DNA from: Alphaproteobacteria bacterium
GTDB taxonomy: Bacteria > Pseudomonadota > Alphaproteobacteria > SMXP01
Direction: 5' to 3'
Assembly (NCBI GenBank): GCA_028285305.1
Contig: JANQPV010000021.1
Coordinates: 1 to 64,000, forward strand
Length of the DNA: 64,000 nt
Made by a program: the position numbers and the translations under genes. Within the stretch, counting starts at the first letter, position 1. Every line of letters starts with the position of its first letter. Below are positions 52,299 to 61,224 of this stretch, one piece after another. The notes beneath the pieces are model-generated. The model did no database searches and had not been told where the DNA came from. It saw nothing but the letters and a program-made list of their open reading frames with translations.

Positions 52299-53756
52299 AT
52301 GAACGCGTCCGTTTTAAAAGGCCCGCTCACTTTCTTAACGTCGGTGCTTGCCGGGACGACCCTCGGCGCCGCGGTCTCGGCCTTGTCGATCAAGGCCGTG
52401 CTTATACTGGGTGTCATTGGAGGCGGAGTCTTGCTGCTCGTGATGCCGGTTGCTGCGTACTACGTCATTATTGCTTCGACCCCGTTCAACATTCCTATTG
52501 CGGGACCGCTCACCGTGTCTCGTCTCGTGGTGGTGGGCGGGATCGCCATGATGTGTCTTCATGCTGCGACAGGCAGGTATCATTGGCCAATTAATCTTCA
52601 GCGCCCTGAAGCCATTCTCGCTCTTATGTTTTTTGGTGTGATCCTGGTCTCCAGCATGCTCCATAGCGGCTTGGGCGCGGGGGTTATTGCCGCCGGTCCC
52701 TATATCATTTATGCGGCGATGTTTTTCGTCATTTTGACTTGTGTGAACTCGCAAGAAATCGTTCGCAACAGTCTTTGGGTCTTGGTGGGAACAGCGGGGG
52801 GTGTGGCAACCCTTGCCATTCTTGAAGCGCGTTTCGGTATCTCTGTTCTTGGCGGCTTGCAGGCGGTGAATATGGAGGAGCAAGGCGATGCGGTGCGGGC
52901 CTCGTCAACGTCGTCCCATCCCATCGCCTTAGCGGGCTTCTTCCAAATCGTTATTCCTATGGCCATCGCGCTGCTCCTCTGGTCAAAGAGCAACTTCTTG
53001 CGATTAGGGTTGCTCGCTGGACTGCCCATTCTCCTTTATGCCTGGTGGAACGCGTACTCGCGGAGTTCGCTTATCGGCGTCGCTGCCATGACGGCTGCGG
53101 CCCTTTGTATCTACAGCCGAACGGGCAGGCTGCTTGTGGTTGCGGGCGCCATCGGGGCATTCTTTGTTCTGGCGCCGTTTGGATTCTCCATTATCGCCTT
53201 TCTCGAGTTCTTTGACGAAATTCCCTTTGTGGCCAGTCTGGTTGCCAAGGCCGGCGTGTCTTCGGGATCCGAAACGCTTCTGTGGCGGGTCGAAAACTGG
53301 GTGATGGGGCTCGGCATTATTGCCGATCATCCCATTCTCGGCGTCGGGGTCGACCGCTCCGAAGCGATGGCATATGACTATCTGCCGTCTTGGTCGACGG
53401 CGCACCGTTATACCCAGGCCGCTCTGCCACACAATCTCTTCATTATGGTGGGAGCTGATGGCGGTATTCCTGCGCTCGCGCTTTATTTGGGCCTTTGGTT
53501 CCTGACGTTTCGCGCGTTGATCAGAGCTGCGCGTATCGATGTTCTTCGTCCGTATGCAAAACTCTTTGCGACAATCATCATTGGGCAACTGGCGTTTCAG
53601 TTCATGAATCCGATGTTCAGGGAAGTCTGGCTCACCATGACGTTTGCTTTGGCTTTGGGGTGGATGTCGGAGGCCTATTATGTCCGCAGGGTAAGGCCGC
53701 ATGCACAGTCTGTCCGGGTACAGCCGGAACGGCAGCCGGAATTCGAGCCGATTTAG
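52299..53756 (+). CDS. Wzy/O-antigen-ligase-family polymerase
   Basis: 485 residues with about 11-12 predicted membrane helices. A large periplasmic loop sits between VENWVMGLGIIADHPILGVGVDR and YTQAALPHNLFIMVGADGGI (about residues 330-385), the characteristic position and H-N-F-like content of the O-antigen ligase (WaaL/Wzy) fold. In a locus with a flippase, Wzz and export proteins it is best read as the repeat-unit polymerase. The C-terminus is cytoplasmic and basic. Confidence 0.9.
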   Translation: MNASVLKGPLTFLTSVLAGTTLGAAVSALSIKAVLILGVIGGGVLLLVMPVAAYYVIIASTPFNIPIAGPLTVSRLVVVGGIAMMCLHAATGRYHWPINLQRPEAILALMFFGVILVSSMLHSGLGAGVIAAGPYIIYAAMFFVILTCVNSQEIVRNSLWVLVGTAGGVATLAILEARFGISVLGGLQAVNMEEQGDAVRASSTSSHPIALAGFFQIVIPMAIALLLWSKSNFLRLGLLAGLPILLYAWWNAYSRSSLIGVAAMTAAALCIYSRTGRLLVVAGAIGAFFVLAPFGFSIIAFLEFFDEIPFVASLVAKAGVSSGSETLLWRVENWVMGLGIIADHPILGVGVDRSEAMAYDYLPSWSTAHRYTQAALPHNLFIMVGADGGIPALALYLGLWFLTFRALIRAARIDVLRPYAKLFATIIIGQLAFQFMNPMFREVWLTMTFALALGWMSEAYYVRRVRPHAQSVRVQPERQPEFEPI

Positions 53757-53767
53757 GGGGATGGTAC

Positions 53768-54952
53768 GTGAATAAGCACCGGATCGTGTTCTTGAGAAAT
53801 AGCCGCGGGATCACCGACGTCACAGGAGCGGAATCCTATCTGTTTGTCTTGGCAAAGGGCTTAATGGAGCGCGGCCATGAGGTCTTGTTAGTGTGCGCGA
53901 CACGCAAGATGGATGAGAGCGAACCGCAGCCGGCATGGATGGAGGCCGCGCGGTCAAAAGATATTCCGCTCCACCTCATCGAAGTTTCCGATCGCTTTAG
54001 TATGAGCGATGTAACCGCGCTCCCAGCGCTCATCCGAACGTTCGATGCAGACGTGATCCATTCTATTGATCACCGTGCGGATATTGTTGGACTCGCGGCT
54101 GCGCGGCGCACGGGCCGCCCCTTGGTATCGTCCTGTTTTGGTTGGACCAATTGGTCAGGTTCTTCGCAGTTGGGTCAGGTTTATGCCTGGCTTGACCGAA
54201 GAGCGCTTTTGCGAGCGGATCAAGTGATTACCGATTCCAGTTTTATGGCGAACGAATTGGGACTGAAAGCGCGTTCCACACCGATTGCCGTCATTCCCAA
54301 CGGTGTGGATGTGGATCGGTTTGACCCGCTGCGCGCCGATCTCCAAGGCCTCCCGAACTGGTTCGAGGACGAAGATGTGATGACGATCGGCATGGTTGGC
54401 AGAGTTCATCCCAACAAGGGTCAGTTGGATTTCGCGGAAGCGGCTGCAAAGCTTCGCCAAATCCATCCTGATGTCCGTTTTGTTGTGATCGGGGATGCGC
54501 CAAAAGGATTTGAGAACTACAAGGCTGAACTTGCGAAGCGATCAGAAGAGCGCGACCTTTCAGGGAGGTTTGTTATTGGCAATGTGTCGCACAGCGAAGT
54601 TCCCTCCGCACTCAAATCTTTAGATGTTCTTGTTGCCCCGTCGTACATAGAAAGCTGTAGCTTCTCAATTCTGGAAGGCATGGCGATGGCGAAGCCGATC
54701 ATTGCGAGTGATGCGGGTGGTAATCCCGAACTTGTGAAGCACGATACAAATGGCCTCCTCTTCGCAACGGGGGATGTGGATGATTTTTTCGCGAAGATGC
54801 GATCAGTGGTCGAGGATGGCGATCGGCGAATGCACTTGAGCCGCGCGGCAAGACAGTCCGCTGTAAACGACTATTCGATCGATGCGATGGTTCAGCGCAC
54901 TTTGTCGGTTTATGCGCAAGCCACACGCCCTGCGGCACTCAAAGCGTCGTGA
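53768..54952 (+). CDS. GT4-family glycosyltransferase
   Basis: Start at GTG 53768, behind a GGGGG stretch; the longer reading from 53495 lies inside the polymerase gene. 394 residues: N-terminal GITDVTGAESYLFVLAKGL, second domain TIGMVGRVHPNKGQLDF, VVIGDAPKGFEN and the E-x7-E-like donor site SYIESCSFSILEGMAMAKPIIASDAGG. It retains configuration and uses nucleotide sugars. It comes 11 bp after the polymerase gene. Confidence 0.93.
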   Translation: MNKHRIVFLRNSRGITDVTGAESYLFVLAKGLMERGHEVLLVCATRKMDESEPQPAWMEAARSKDIPLHLIEVSDRFSMSDVTALPALIRTFDADVIHSIDHRADIVGLAAARRTGRPLVSSCFGWTNWSGSSQLGQVYAWLDRRALLRADQVITDSSFMANELGLKARSTPIAVIPNGVDVDRFDPLRADLQGLPNWFEDEDVMTIGMVGRVHPNKGQLDFAEAAAKLRQIHPDVRFVVIGDAPKGFENYKAELAKRSEERDLSGRFVIGNVSHSEVPSALKSLDVLVAPSYIESCSFSILEGMAMAKPIIASDAGGNPELVKHDTNGLLFATGDVDDFFAKMRSVVEDGDRRMHLSRAARQSAVNDYSIDAMVQRTLSVYAQATRPAALKAS

Positions 54953-54985
54953 ACAAACCGTGCGATGGACGGCAAAGGTTAAGTA

Positions 54986-56044
54986 ATGGGATCTCAGATG
55001 GATTACAAAGTTTCGATTGTGATACCGGCCTATAACGCCGTGGGCGTCATTGGCGGATGTTTGGAAAGTCTGGCTAATCAAATTGAGGGCACCCCGTCTT
55101 TTGAAGTGCTGCTTGTCGATGATGGGTCGTCGGACGACACGGTGAAATTTCTTGAAGACTTTAAGACAAACGATCCCGTGATTGGGCCGGTGATGACCGT
55201 TTTGAAACAAGAAATTAACCAAGGACCGGCGGCAGCACGAAATGCGGGTGCGCGCGCTGCTAAGGGTGAAGTGATCCTCTTCACCGATTCAGACTGTGTG
55301 CCTGAACGCGATTGGGTCTCGAAGATGTGGGAGCCTTTTGCGGACTCTGGGATTGCTGCGGTTAAGGGTGCCTACCGGACCCGGCAGAAGAGTGTCGTCG
55401 CCCGCTTTGCGCAAGCAGAATTCGAAGACCGCTATCGCCTGATGGAAAAGGCGTCTTCCATCGACGTGGTTTTCACCTATTCAGCGGCGTTCCGGCGTAC
55501 GATCTTTTTGGAGCTGGGCGGGTTTGATACAAGCTTCCCAGTCGCAGATAATGAAGATACGGAATTTTCTTGGCGCCTCGTTGGTGCCGGCCACAAGATT
55601 GCTTTCCAGCCCAGCGCGATCGTTTACCATCTTCATCCGCACACTCTCGAAATGTACTTGAGGAAGAAGTATAGCCGGGCCTATTGGCGGGCTTACGTCT
55701 ATCGGCGGTACCCTGAAAAAGCCATAAAGGACTCCTACACACCGCAATCCCTGAAATTGCAGATTGGACTGGCTGGAATGTCGCTCATGTGTGCCGCAGC
55801 AGCCGTTATCGATCAAAGGGCCCTGGTTGGCCTATTACTTGTAATGCTTGTGTTTGCGGGCACTGTTGTTCCGTTTGTGCGCCAAATGCGCGAACAAGAT
55901 TTGGGACTGCGTTTGGCGGCGGTCGGCATCACGTACGGCCGGGCTGTTGTGATGGGCTTCGGTCTCGTGGCATCTGTGCCGATGCTGCTCAGAGGTCATG
56001 TTTCGCCGCAGACAAGCAAGTCTCCTGCGGTACTCGACGGATGA
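54986..56044 (+). CDS. GT2-family glycosyltransferase with C-terminal membrane helices
   Basis: 352 residues. The GT-A domain (about 5-230) has VSIVIPAYNAVGVI, LLVDDGSSDDT, NQGPAAARNAGA and the D-x-D metal site FTDSDCVPE; ADNEDTEFSWRLVGAGH holds the acceptor-side ED. Two to three hydrophobic segments at the C-terminus (about 255-335) would place it on the inner membrane next to the lipid acceptor. Confidence 0.93.
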   Translation: MGSQMDYKVSIVIPAYNAVGVIGGCLESLANQIEGTPSFEVLLVDDGSSDDTVKFLEDFKTNDPVIGPVMTVLKQEINQGPAAARNAGARAAKGEVILFTDSDCVPERDWVSKMWEPFADSGIAAVKGAYRTRQKSVVARFAQAEFEDRYRLMEKASSIDVVFTYSAAFRRTIFLELGGFDTSFPVADNEDTEFSWRLVGAGHKIAFQPSAIVYHLHPHTLEMYLRKKYSRAYWRAYVYRRYPEKAIKDSYTPQSLKLQIGLAGMSLMCAAAAVIDQRALVGLLLVMLVFAGTVVPFVRQMREQDLGLRLAAVGITYGRAVVMGFGLVASVPMLLRGHVSPQTSKSPAVLDG

Positions 56045-56073
56045 ATCCGCGGTTTTGATGCTTTGGAGTTAGA

Positions 56074-56646
56074 ATGATGATCAGATCACTTATTTTGGGG
56101 CTTAGTCTTTTGGTCGGCCTGCCCGCGTTGGCCTGGTCGCAGGAGCAAGGCGCCATCACTCCTGAGATTCACAAAGAACACACTCTCGGCCCCGGGGATA
56201 TCATCAGTGTGCATGTCTGGAAACAGCCAGATTTGACCCAACAAATGACGATTGGTCCAGGCGGCAAGATAAACTTTCCCCTTATTGGGACAGTCACGGC
56301 GCAGGGATTGACCGTGCAAGGGTTGGGCGACGTTATGCGGTCGCGGTTGAGCCAGCACTTGCGCGTGCCGCAGGTTACGGTTTCTCTTGTTAAGCTGAAT
56401 AGCTTCCGGGTTTATGTAACCGGTGAAGTGCTTAAACCGGACGTCTATGTTGTGAACGGAACAGTCACGGCGGTTCAAGCGATCGCGATGGCCGGCGGTT
56501 TCACGCCCTTTGCTTCGCGCAAGGACATAATCATTCTTAAAGAAGGCGCTGAGAGCCAGCGGATTGTCTTTAACTATGACAAGTTCGTCCAAAAAGGGAA
56601 GGACAATCCCGTTTTGCAGTCCGGTGATACGATCATCGTGAAGTAG
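56074..56646 (+). CDS. Minimal polysaccharide export (OPX/Wza-like) protein
   Basis: 190 residues with a signal peptide (MMIRSLILGLSLLVGLPALAWSQ) but no lipobox cysteine. The poly-export domain is about 38-110 (LGPGDIISVHVWKQPDL, FPLIGTVTAQGLT), then one SLBB repeat (FRVYVTGEVLKPDVY, IAMAGGFTPFASRKDI). It is about half the length of E. coli Wza and lacks the C-terminal outer-membrane helix, so it cannot form its own outer-membrane pore. The adjacent beta-barrel is the obvious partner. Confidence 0.92.
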   Translation: MMIRSLILGLSLLVGLPALAWSQEQGAITPEIHKEHTLGPGDIISVHVWKQPDLTQQMTIGPGGKINFPLIGTVTAQGLTVQGLGDVMRSRLSQHLRVPQVTVSLVKLNSFRVYVTGEVLKPDVYVVNGTVTAVQAIAMAGGFTPFASRKDIIILKEGAESQRIVFNYDKFVQKGKDNPVLQSGDTIIVK

Positions 56647-56745
56647 GCGCCACGCCTTTTGCGCGAATCGGCTTCAGCGAAAACACCCACTACCTGGTTC
56701 GCATGCGGATAAACTGCGGCATTCTTACATCAGGTTAGACGGTTC

Positions 56746-56761
56746 TTGGCACGACGATTGA
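56746..56761 (+). promoter_or_regulatory. Sigma-54-like promoter before the beta-barrel gene
   Basis: TTGGCACG-ACGA-TTGA matches the -24/-12 consensus TGGCACG-n4-TTGC except for the final C. It lies 16 bp before the ATG at 56777, so transcription would begin almost at the start codon, which weakens the case unless a later start is used. Confidence 0.35.
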
Positions 56762-56776
56762 ATACTCTTGCTTGTT

Positions 56777-58072
56777 ATGAAAGCAAGAACCAGCTCTATC
56801 GCACTCAAGTTCTCAACGGCTACAGCAGCGGCTGCGCTGTGCCTGTTGCAGTCATTTCCTTCTTTTGCTCAAGAAGCGGAGGATCCGGTTGAAACGGAAC
56901 CTCGCCCAGAAATGCGGACCGTTGGGGAAATTCAAACCAAGCGATCCACCCTGACGGACCGGACACCCATCCGTGCCCGCTCGGTCACGGCGAGTACAGG
57001 CAGCAGGCGGAAGGTCGATCCGCCCCGGCCACGCGATACGGGATTTGTTCCGCGCTTAGCGATTTCCGCGGATGCCCAGGACAATCTCTTTTTCACCTCC
57101 GAAGATAAGACAGAGGACTTGATCCTCGCCATCTCTCCCGGCATCAATTTTGTCGAAAAAGGCAAACGCTGGAATGTTGCGGCGGACTACGCGTTTGAAT
57201 CTGCGCTTTATACAGACAATGATGATCTGAACGATGCTTTCGACTCGCAAGCTGCGACTGTAACGGCGGGCTATGAATTGTCTCAGCGCACCCAGGTGCA
57301 AGTCGTCAATGTGTTCTTGAAAACTCAAGACCCCACCGCGCAGCCGATTCCTGGAGCGGCCGCCGGCACAAGTGGTACGACCAACAATTTTGCCGATATT
57401 TCCTTGGCTCATGACCTCACCCGGCGTCTTTCCTTGGAAGTGCGCTACGGGTATGAAATCGGCATGGCGGAGGACGATGCGTCCACGGACATCAAGACCC
57501 ACGACTGGCAAGGTGCTGTTGCACGTGTCCTTTCTCCGCGCAGTAAATTGCGTCTGGATTACCGGAACCGGATCTTCGATTTCGAAGGCGTCGATGAGAA
57601 TGTGCATTCGGGCGGTCTCGAATATACGTATGATATCGCTTCAAATTGGACGATCTTCTTTGACGCAGGTGCTGCGGTAACGACGATTGAAGACGAAGAA
57701 GTTCAGGTTCGCGGCCGCGCCGGTTCCCAGGTTTCCCTCGGAAACGTCTCTCTCGAATTCGGTTTCGAGCGTGATGTTGGCAGCGTTGTCGGCTTGGATG
57801 ATCTTCTGATCTCGAATTCCGGCTTTTTTGAAGCGCGTGTTCCCATCGGCCAGAGGCTCGAACTCGACTCTCGTCTTGAGCTGGCTCGCTTCAAAACGCT
57901 TGAGCAATCGCCTCTTGAGGTCGATGAGATCGATATCTCGGTTGGAATGTCTTACGCCATCACGGACAAAACCTGGCTGCAGTCTCGCTACATCTTTACC
58001 GGTGAGGACATAAAAGGCAGCGATTTCGTGCCGGCAAACCGGTTCATTGTTGGTGTGGCGCAGACGTTGTAA
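56777..58072 (+). CDS. Outer-membrane beta-barrel protein (probable polysaccharide exit porin)
   Basis: Start at ATG 56777; TTG 56768 is an alternative. 431 residues: a signal peptide (SIALKFSTATAAAALCLLQ...SFAQ), a basic Arg/Pro linker (about 40-95) and then about 16-18 alternating amphipathic strands (for example WNVAADYAFESALY, TATVTAGYELSQRTQVQVV, LSLEVRYGYEIGM) to the end, VGVAQTL. In other bacteria OPX proteins without an outer-membrane helix pair with barrels of this size. Position directly after the minimal OPX gene supports that role. Confidence 0.85.
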   Translation: MKARTSSIALKFSTATAAAALCLLQSFPSFAQEAEDPVETEPRPEMRTVGEIQTKRSTLTDRTPIRARSVTASTGSRRKVDPPRPRDTGFVPRLAISADAQDNLFFTSEDKTEDLILAISPGINFVEKGKRWNVAADYAFESALYTDNDDLNDAFDSQAATVTAGYELSQRTQVQVVNVFLKTQDPTAQPIPGAAAGTSGTTNNFADISLAHDLTRRLSLEVRYGYEIGMAEDDASTDIKTHDWQGAVARVLSPRSKLRLDYRNRIFDFEGVDENVHSGGLEYTYDIASNWTIFFDAGAAVTTIEDEEVQVRGRAGSQVSLGNVSLEFGFERDVGSVVGLDDLLISNSGFFEARVPIGQRLELDSRLELARFKTLEQSPLEVDEIDISVGMSYAITDKTWLQSRYIFTGEDIKGSDFVPANRFIVGVAQTL

Positions 58073-58153
58073 GTACAAGGGTCCGGCGGCGCCAACCTTT
58101 CGGTCATGATTGCTTGGTAAAACCGGACCAACTTGCACAAGAGGCATCCAACG

Positions 58154-58933
58154 ATGGGAAATCCCAAGGTCGTTATCCTGGCCGGTGGACGCGGCACGCG
58201 TATCGCGGAAGAAACGCACACCCGGCCAAAACCGATGGTGGAGATCGGCGGTAAGCCGATCTTGTACCATATCATGAACATCTACGCCCACTACGATTTC
58301 CGGGATTTCCTGATCGCCGTTGGCTACAAGGGCGAGATGATCAAGGAATATTTCAGTAACTTTCATCTGCACAACAATGATTACGTCGTGAACCTAGCTG
58401 ACGGATCTCGGACCTTGCTCAATGAGGGACCGATCGACTGGCGGGTCGGTGTGATCGACACGGGGCTAGACACCAATACGGCGGGCCGGGTTGCGCGGCT
58501 TCGCGAATTGATTGGCAATGAGACGTTCTGTTTGACCTATGGGGACGGACTGTCCAACATCAACATTTCCGAGTTGGTTTCCTTTCACCGCAGTCATGGA
58601 AAGCTCGCTACCGTTTCAGCGGTGCGTCCGCCAGCCAGATTTGGTGCCATGGTCATCGCAGACGGCTTGGTTGAGAAATTCCAGGAAAAACCGCAAACTG
58701 AGGCGGGTTGGATTAATGGTGGTTTCTTTGTTATGGAGCCGGGTGTTTTTGACTTTTTGGGGGATGACGCGACGGCCCTGGAGCGGGAGCCTTTGGAAGC
58801 GCTCGCCAATGCGGGGCAACTGATGGCGTATCAACATAGCGGCTTCTGGCAACCTATGGACACGCTGCGTGACAAACAAAGTCTGGAAGCCGCTTGGGCG
58901 GACGGGAATGCTCCTTGGAAAGTCTGGTCTTGA
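58154..58933 (+). CDS. rfbF: Glucose-1-phosphate cytidylyltransferase
   Basis: Start at ATG 58154 after AGAGG; a TTG at 58133 is less likely. 259 residues. The nucleotidyltransferase loop is VILAGGRGTRIAEETHTRPKPMVEIGGKPIL (GGRGTR, KPMVEIG); YKGEMIKEYF, CLTYGDGLSNI with the metal Asp, and FWQPMDTLRDK near the end are RfbF hallmarks. It makes CDP-glucose from CTP and glucose-1-phosphate, feeding the RfbG-like dehydratase at 48982-49980. Confidence 0.94.
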   Translation: MGNPKVVILAGGRGTRIAEETHTRPKPMVEIGGKPILYHIMNIYAHYDFRDFLIAVGYKGEMIKEYFSNFHLHNNDYVVNLADGSRTLLNEGPIDWRVGVIDTGLDTNTAGRVARLRELIGNETFCLTYGDGLSNINISELVSFHRSHGKLATVSAVRPPARFGAMVIADGLVEKFQEKPQTEAGWINGGFFVMEPGVFDFLGDDATALEREPLEALANAGQLMAYQHSGFWQPMDTLRDKQSLEAAWADGNAPWKVWS

Positions 58934-58957
58934 GACTGATTATATGGGCGGGGTATC

Positions 58958-59866
58958 ATGGTTGAAACACATGCGGAGACTTCGATGAAGCCGGAGAAAG
59001 GGCAATTCGGAGCGCCCAGCAAGTTCGAGACGTTTGTTCGCTCGATCGTTCCGTCCACGGCTGTGTTGAGCCGGTGGCCTGGGTTCACGGCGTTCCTCTC
59101 CGTTGCTGAAGTGATCCCCCGGTCCTTTATCCGGTTTTTCACCAAGGCGCCCGTTCCGCCCACGAAGTACATTGTCCGCATCGGTGTTGGTAATTTTTTC
59201 TGGCGTCCGCATTACTGGTATCTGACGTCTTCGTTTGGGATGTGGATGTACTATTTGTCGAACGGCTATGTTCGCCTAGATTCGACGATCGTTGATATCG
59301 GAAGTGGCAGCGGCCGCTCTGCGGCTGGACTGCGTGATTGCGAGTATCACGGCGTTGGGTTTACCGGCCATTATTTCGGCTTTGATGTCGATAAAGACAT
59401 GGTTGCTTGGTGCTCCAAAAATTTCCCCGCGGATCGCTTCACGTTTAAGGCGGTGGAGTCGCGCAACAAAGTCTACAGTCCCGACGCGAAAGAAGAGATG
59501 CCGTCCCTCGACATCGGTGAGCAGATTGGAAATGCCGACCTTGTCTTTTCTCAATCCCTTTTCACGCATTTGCTTGAGCAGGATCTCAAGCACTATATCG
59601 CAGAGAGCTTTCGCGTCCTGAAGCCCGGCGGCGTGATGGCGATGACGTTCTTCTGTCTTGAGGATCTCAAAGATCAGGGGCTGATCGGCGGCCGGTGGAC
59701 GTTCCGGCACCGCATGGGGGCTGCTTATGTTGAGAATGAAGACTTTCCGGAAGCCGCTGTTGCGTACGAACGAGACTGGATCTTGTCCGCGTGCAAAGAG
59801 GCGGGTTTTTCTGAGGTTAGCACACCGTTGCCAAGTTTTCAGACCACGCTCATTGCGGTTAAGTAA
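58958..59866 (+). CDS. SAM-dependent methyltransferase
   Basis: 302 residues. Motif I is IVDIGSGSGRSAAGL (about 111-125), with YFGFDVDKDMVAWC as motif II, DLVFSQSLFTHLLEQDL and RVLKPGGVMAMTFF downstream. The N-terminal 70 residues are amphipathic and could touch the membrane. It probably methylates a sugar of the polymer or a chain end. Last of the rightward run, convergent with a glycosyltransferase. Confidence 0.9.
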   Translation: MVETHAETSMKPEKGQFGAPSKFETFVRSIVPSTAVLSRWPGFTAFLSVAEVIPRSFIRFFTKAPVPPTKYIVRIGVGNFFWRPHYWYLTSSFGMWMYYLSNGYVRLDSTIVDIGSGSGRSAAGLRDCEYHGVGFTGHYFGFDVDKDMVAWCSKNFPADRFTFKAVESRNKVYSPDAKEEMPSLDIGEQIGNADLVFSQSLFTHLLEQDLKHYIAESFRVLKPGGVMAMTFFCLEDLKDQGLIGGRWTFRHRMGAAYVENEDFPEAAVAYERDWILSACKEAGFSEVSTPLPSFQTTLIAVK

Positions 59867-59972
59867 GTTTTCGGATTCTTAGAATTTCGCGAATCTGGAG
59901 CTTTAGTGCTCGCCACCTTGGTATCTCGCTCCATCCCCAATCACGTAGAGGACGAGTTCTAACCCGGACGCT

Positions 59973-61169
59973 CTAGCTCGCGGCTTCCAAATACTGCTCT
60001 AGAACCGACGACTTGCGTTCGGCTCTTTCGTCCCAGGTGTTCTCACGGGCGGTTCGAATTCGCGCTTCGGTGAGTTCTGCGGACTCGTTTGTGAGCACCG
60101 TCTGAATACGGTCTATAAACTCGGCCGGTGTTGACGCAATTTCAACGAGGGGCCTTTCATCTTCGACGGCGGGAATGGGTGAAGAGACGATCGGTTTTCC
60201 CGACGCCATATATTCATAGAGTTTGAGTGGGTAGATGTTCCGCGTAAAGCCATCAATCCGGTAAGGGACCAAACACACATCGAACCCGCGAATGTATGAG
60301 GGGAGGTCCTTTTGATCTTTTGGCCCCAGCCAGTGGATGTTCGGAGGGGATGCATTGGTGAGGGCAGTCTCTACTTGGTCTGAGATGCAGGGTCCAACCA
60401 ATACAATTCGCCACCCCGGCTGTGCCTTCGCCATTTCTATCAACACGGGGATATCCAGACGATCGTCCAGATAACCCGTGTAGCCGACGACGGGTCCGCC
60501 TCCTTGCGGGAAATCGTCGGGGAGCCCTTTGTCTACCCGGGATGCTTGATGGAAAAGGTCGAAGTCGACGGCGTTGGGGACAAGATGCACTTGGCTTGTC
60601 AACTTGCTTTTGCTCTCATGAAGAGCCTTGGATACAACGAACACTAGGTCGGCATTTTCGCACAGCTGTTGATCCAGTTCCGCGCCGTACTTTAATTTGC
60701 GGCTGCCAGTATCTCCCGACCATTCTCCCCATTCATCAACACAGTCGTACACGGATAGCTTGGAAGGAATTGAATCGATAAGCGCAGGCCATTTGACGCT
60801 GTAGATCCACAAGATGGGATCCGTCATGTTCAGCAATGCCATTTGCCGCTTCAAAATGGAGGCGAAGACCAAATTATCAAAAAGCTGGGCCGCTTTGCAG
60901 AACGGTTCGGGAAGGCTTCCTGTCGGCAGAAAGACGGGTGGCGGTGAGTACTCAAACAGCTGCCCGGGGACGTCGTCGCGATGGGTTGGTTTGGATACGA
61001 TGCGCTTGCGGGCAGCTCGGTGCGTTAGGATTGTAGGAAGAATATAAGTCAGGTTGACATAGAGCACCCGATTGTGTCTGGCCAGACGGTAGATGGTCTG
61101 TTGGGGCGTGCCGAAATGCACATCCCAATCTTGAGAGCTGATGCAGAGTATGTCGTGCCCTTTGATCAT
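59973..61169 (-). CDS. GT4-like glycosyltransferase
   Basis: 398 residues. N-terminal ILCISSQDWDVHFGTPQQTIYRLA, middle SVYDCVDEW and LVFVVSKALHES, second domain VVGYTGYLDDRLDIPVL, and donor-site IRGFDVCLVPYRIDG...YPLKLYEYMASGKPIVSS with the terminal EY-x-A-GKP motif. This resembles the TuaH-type branch. It lies 55 bp after the flippase gene and shares its operon. Confidence 0.9.
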   Translation of the reverse strand: MIKGHDILCISSQDWDVHFGTPQQTIYRLARHNRVLYVNLTYILPTILTHRAARKRIVSKPTHRDDVPGQLFEYSPPPVFLPTGSLPEPFCKAAQLFDNLVFASILKRQMALLNMTDPILWIYSVKWPALIDSIPSKLSVYDCVDEWGEWSGDTGSRKLKYGAELDQQLCENADLVFVVSKALHESKSKLTSQVHLVPNAVDFDLFHQASRVDKGLPDDFPQGGGPVVGYTGYLDDRLDIPVLIEMAKAQPGWRIVLVGPCISDQVETALTNASPPNIHWLGPKDQKDLPSYIRGFDVCLVPYRIDGFTRNIYPLKLYEYMASGKPIVSSPIPAVEDERPLVEIASTPAEFIDRIQTVLTNESAELTEARIRTARENTWDERAERKSSVLEQYLEAAS

Positions 61170-61224
61170 GGGAGTCTTGGTTAAGCCTAACTGATTACAA
61201 GATACTTAAAGGCGATGGCGCGCT

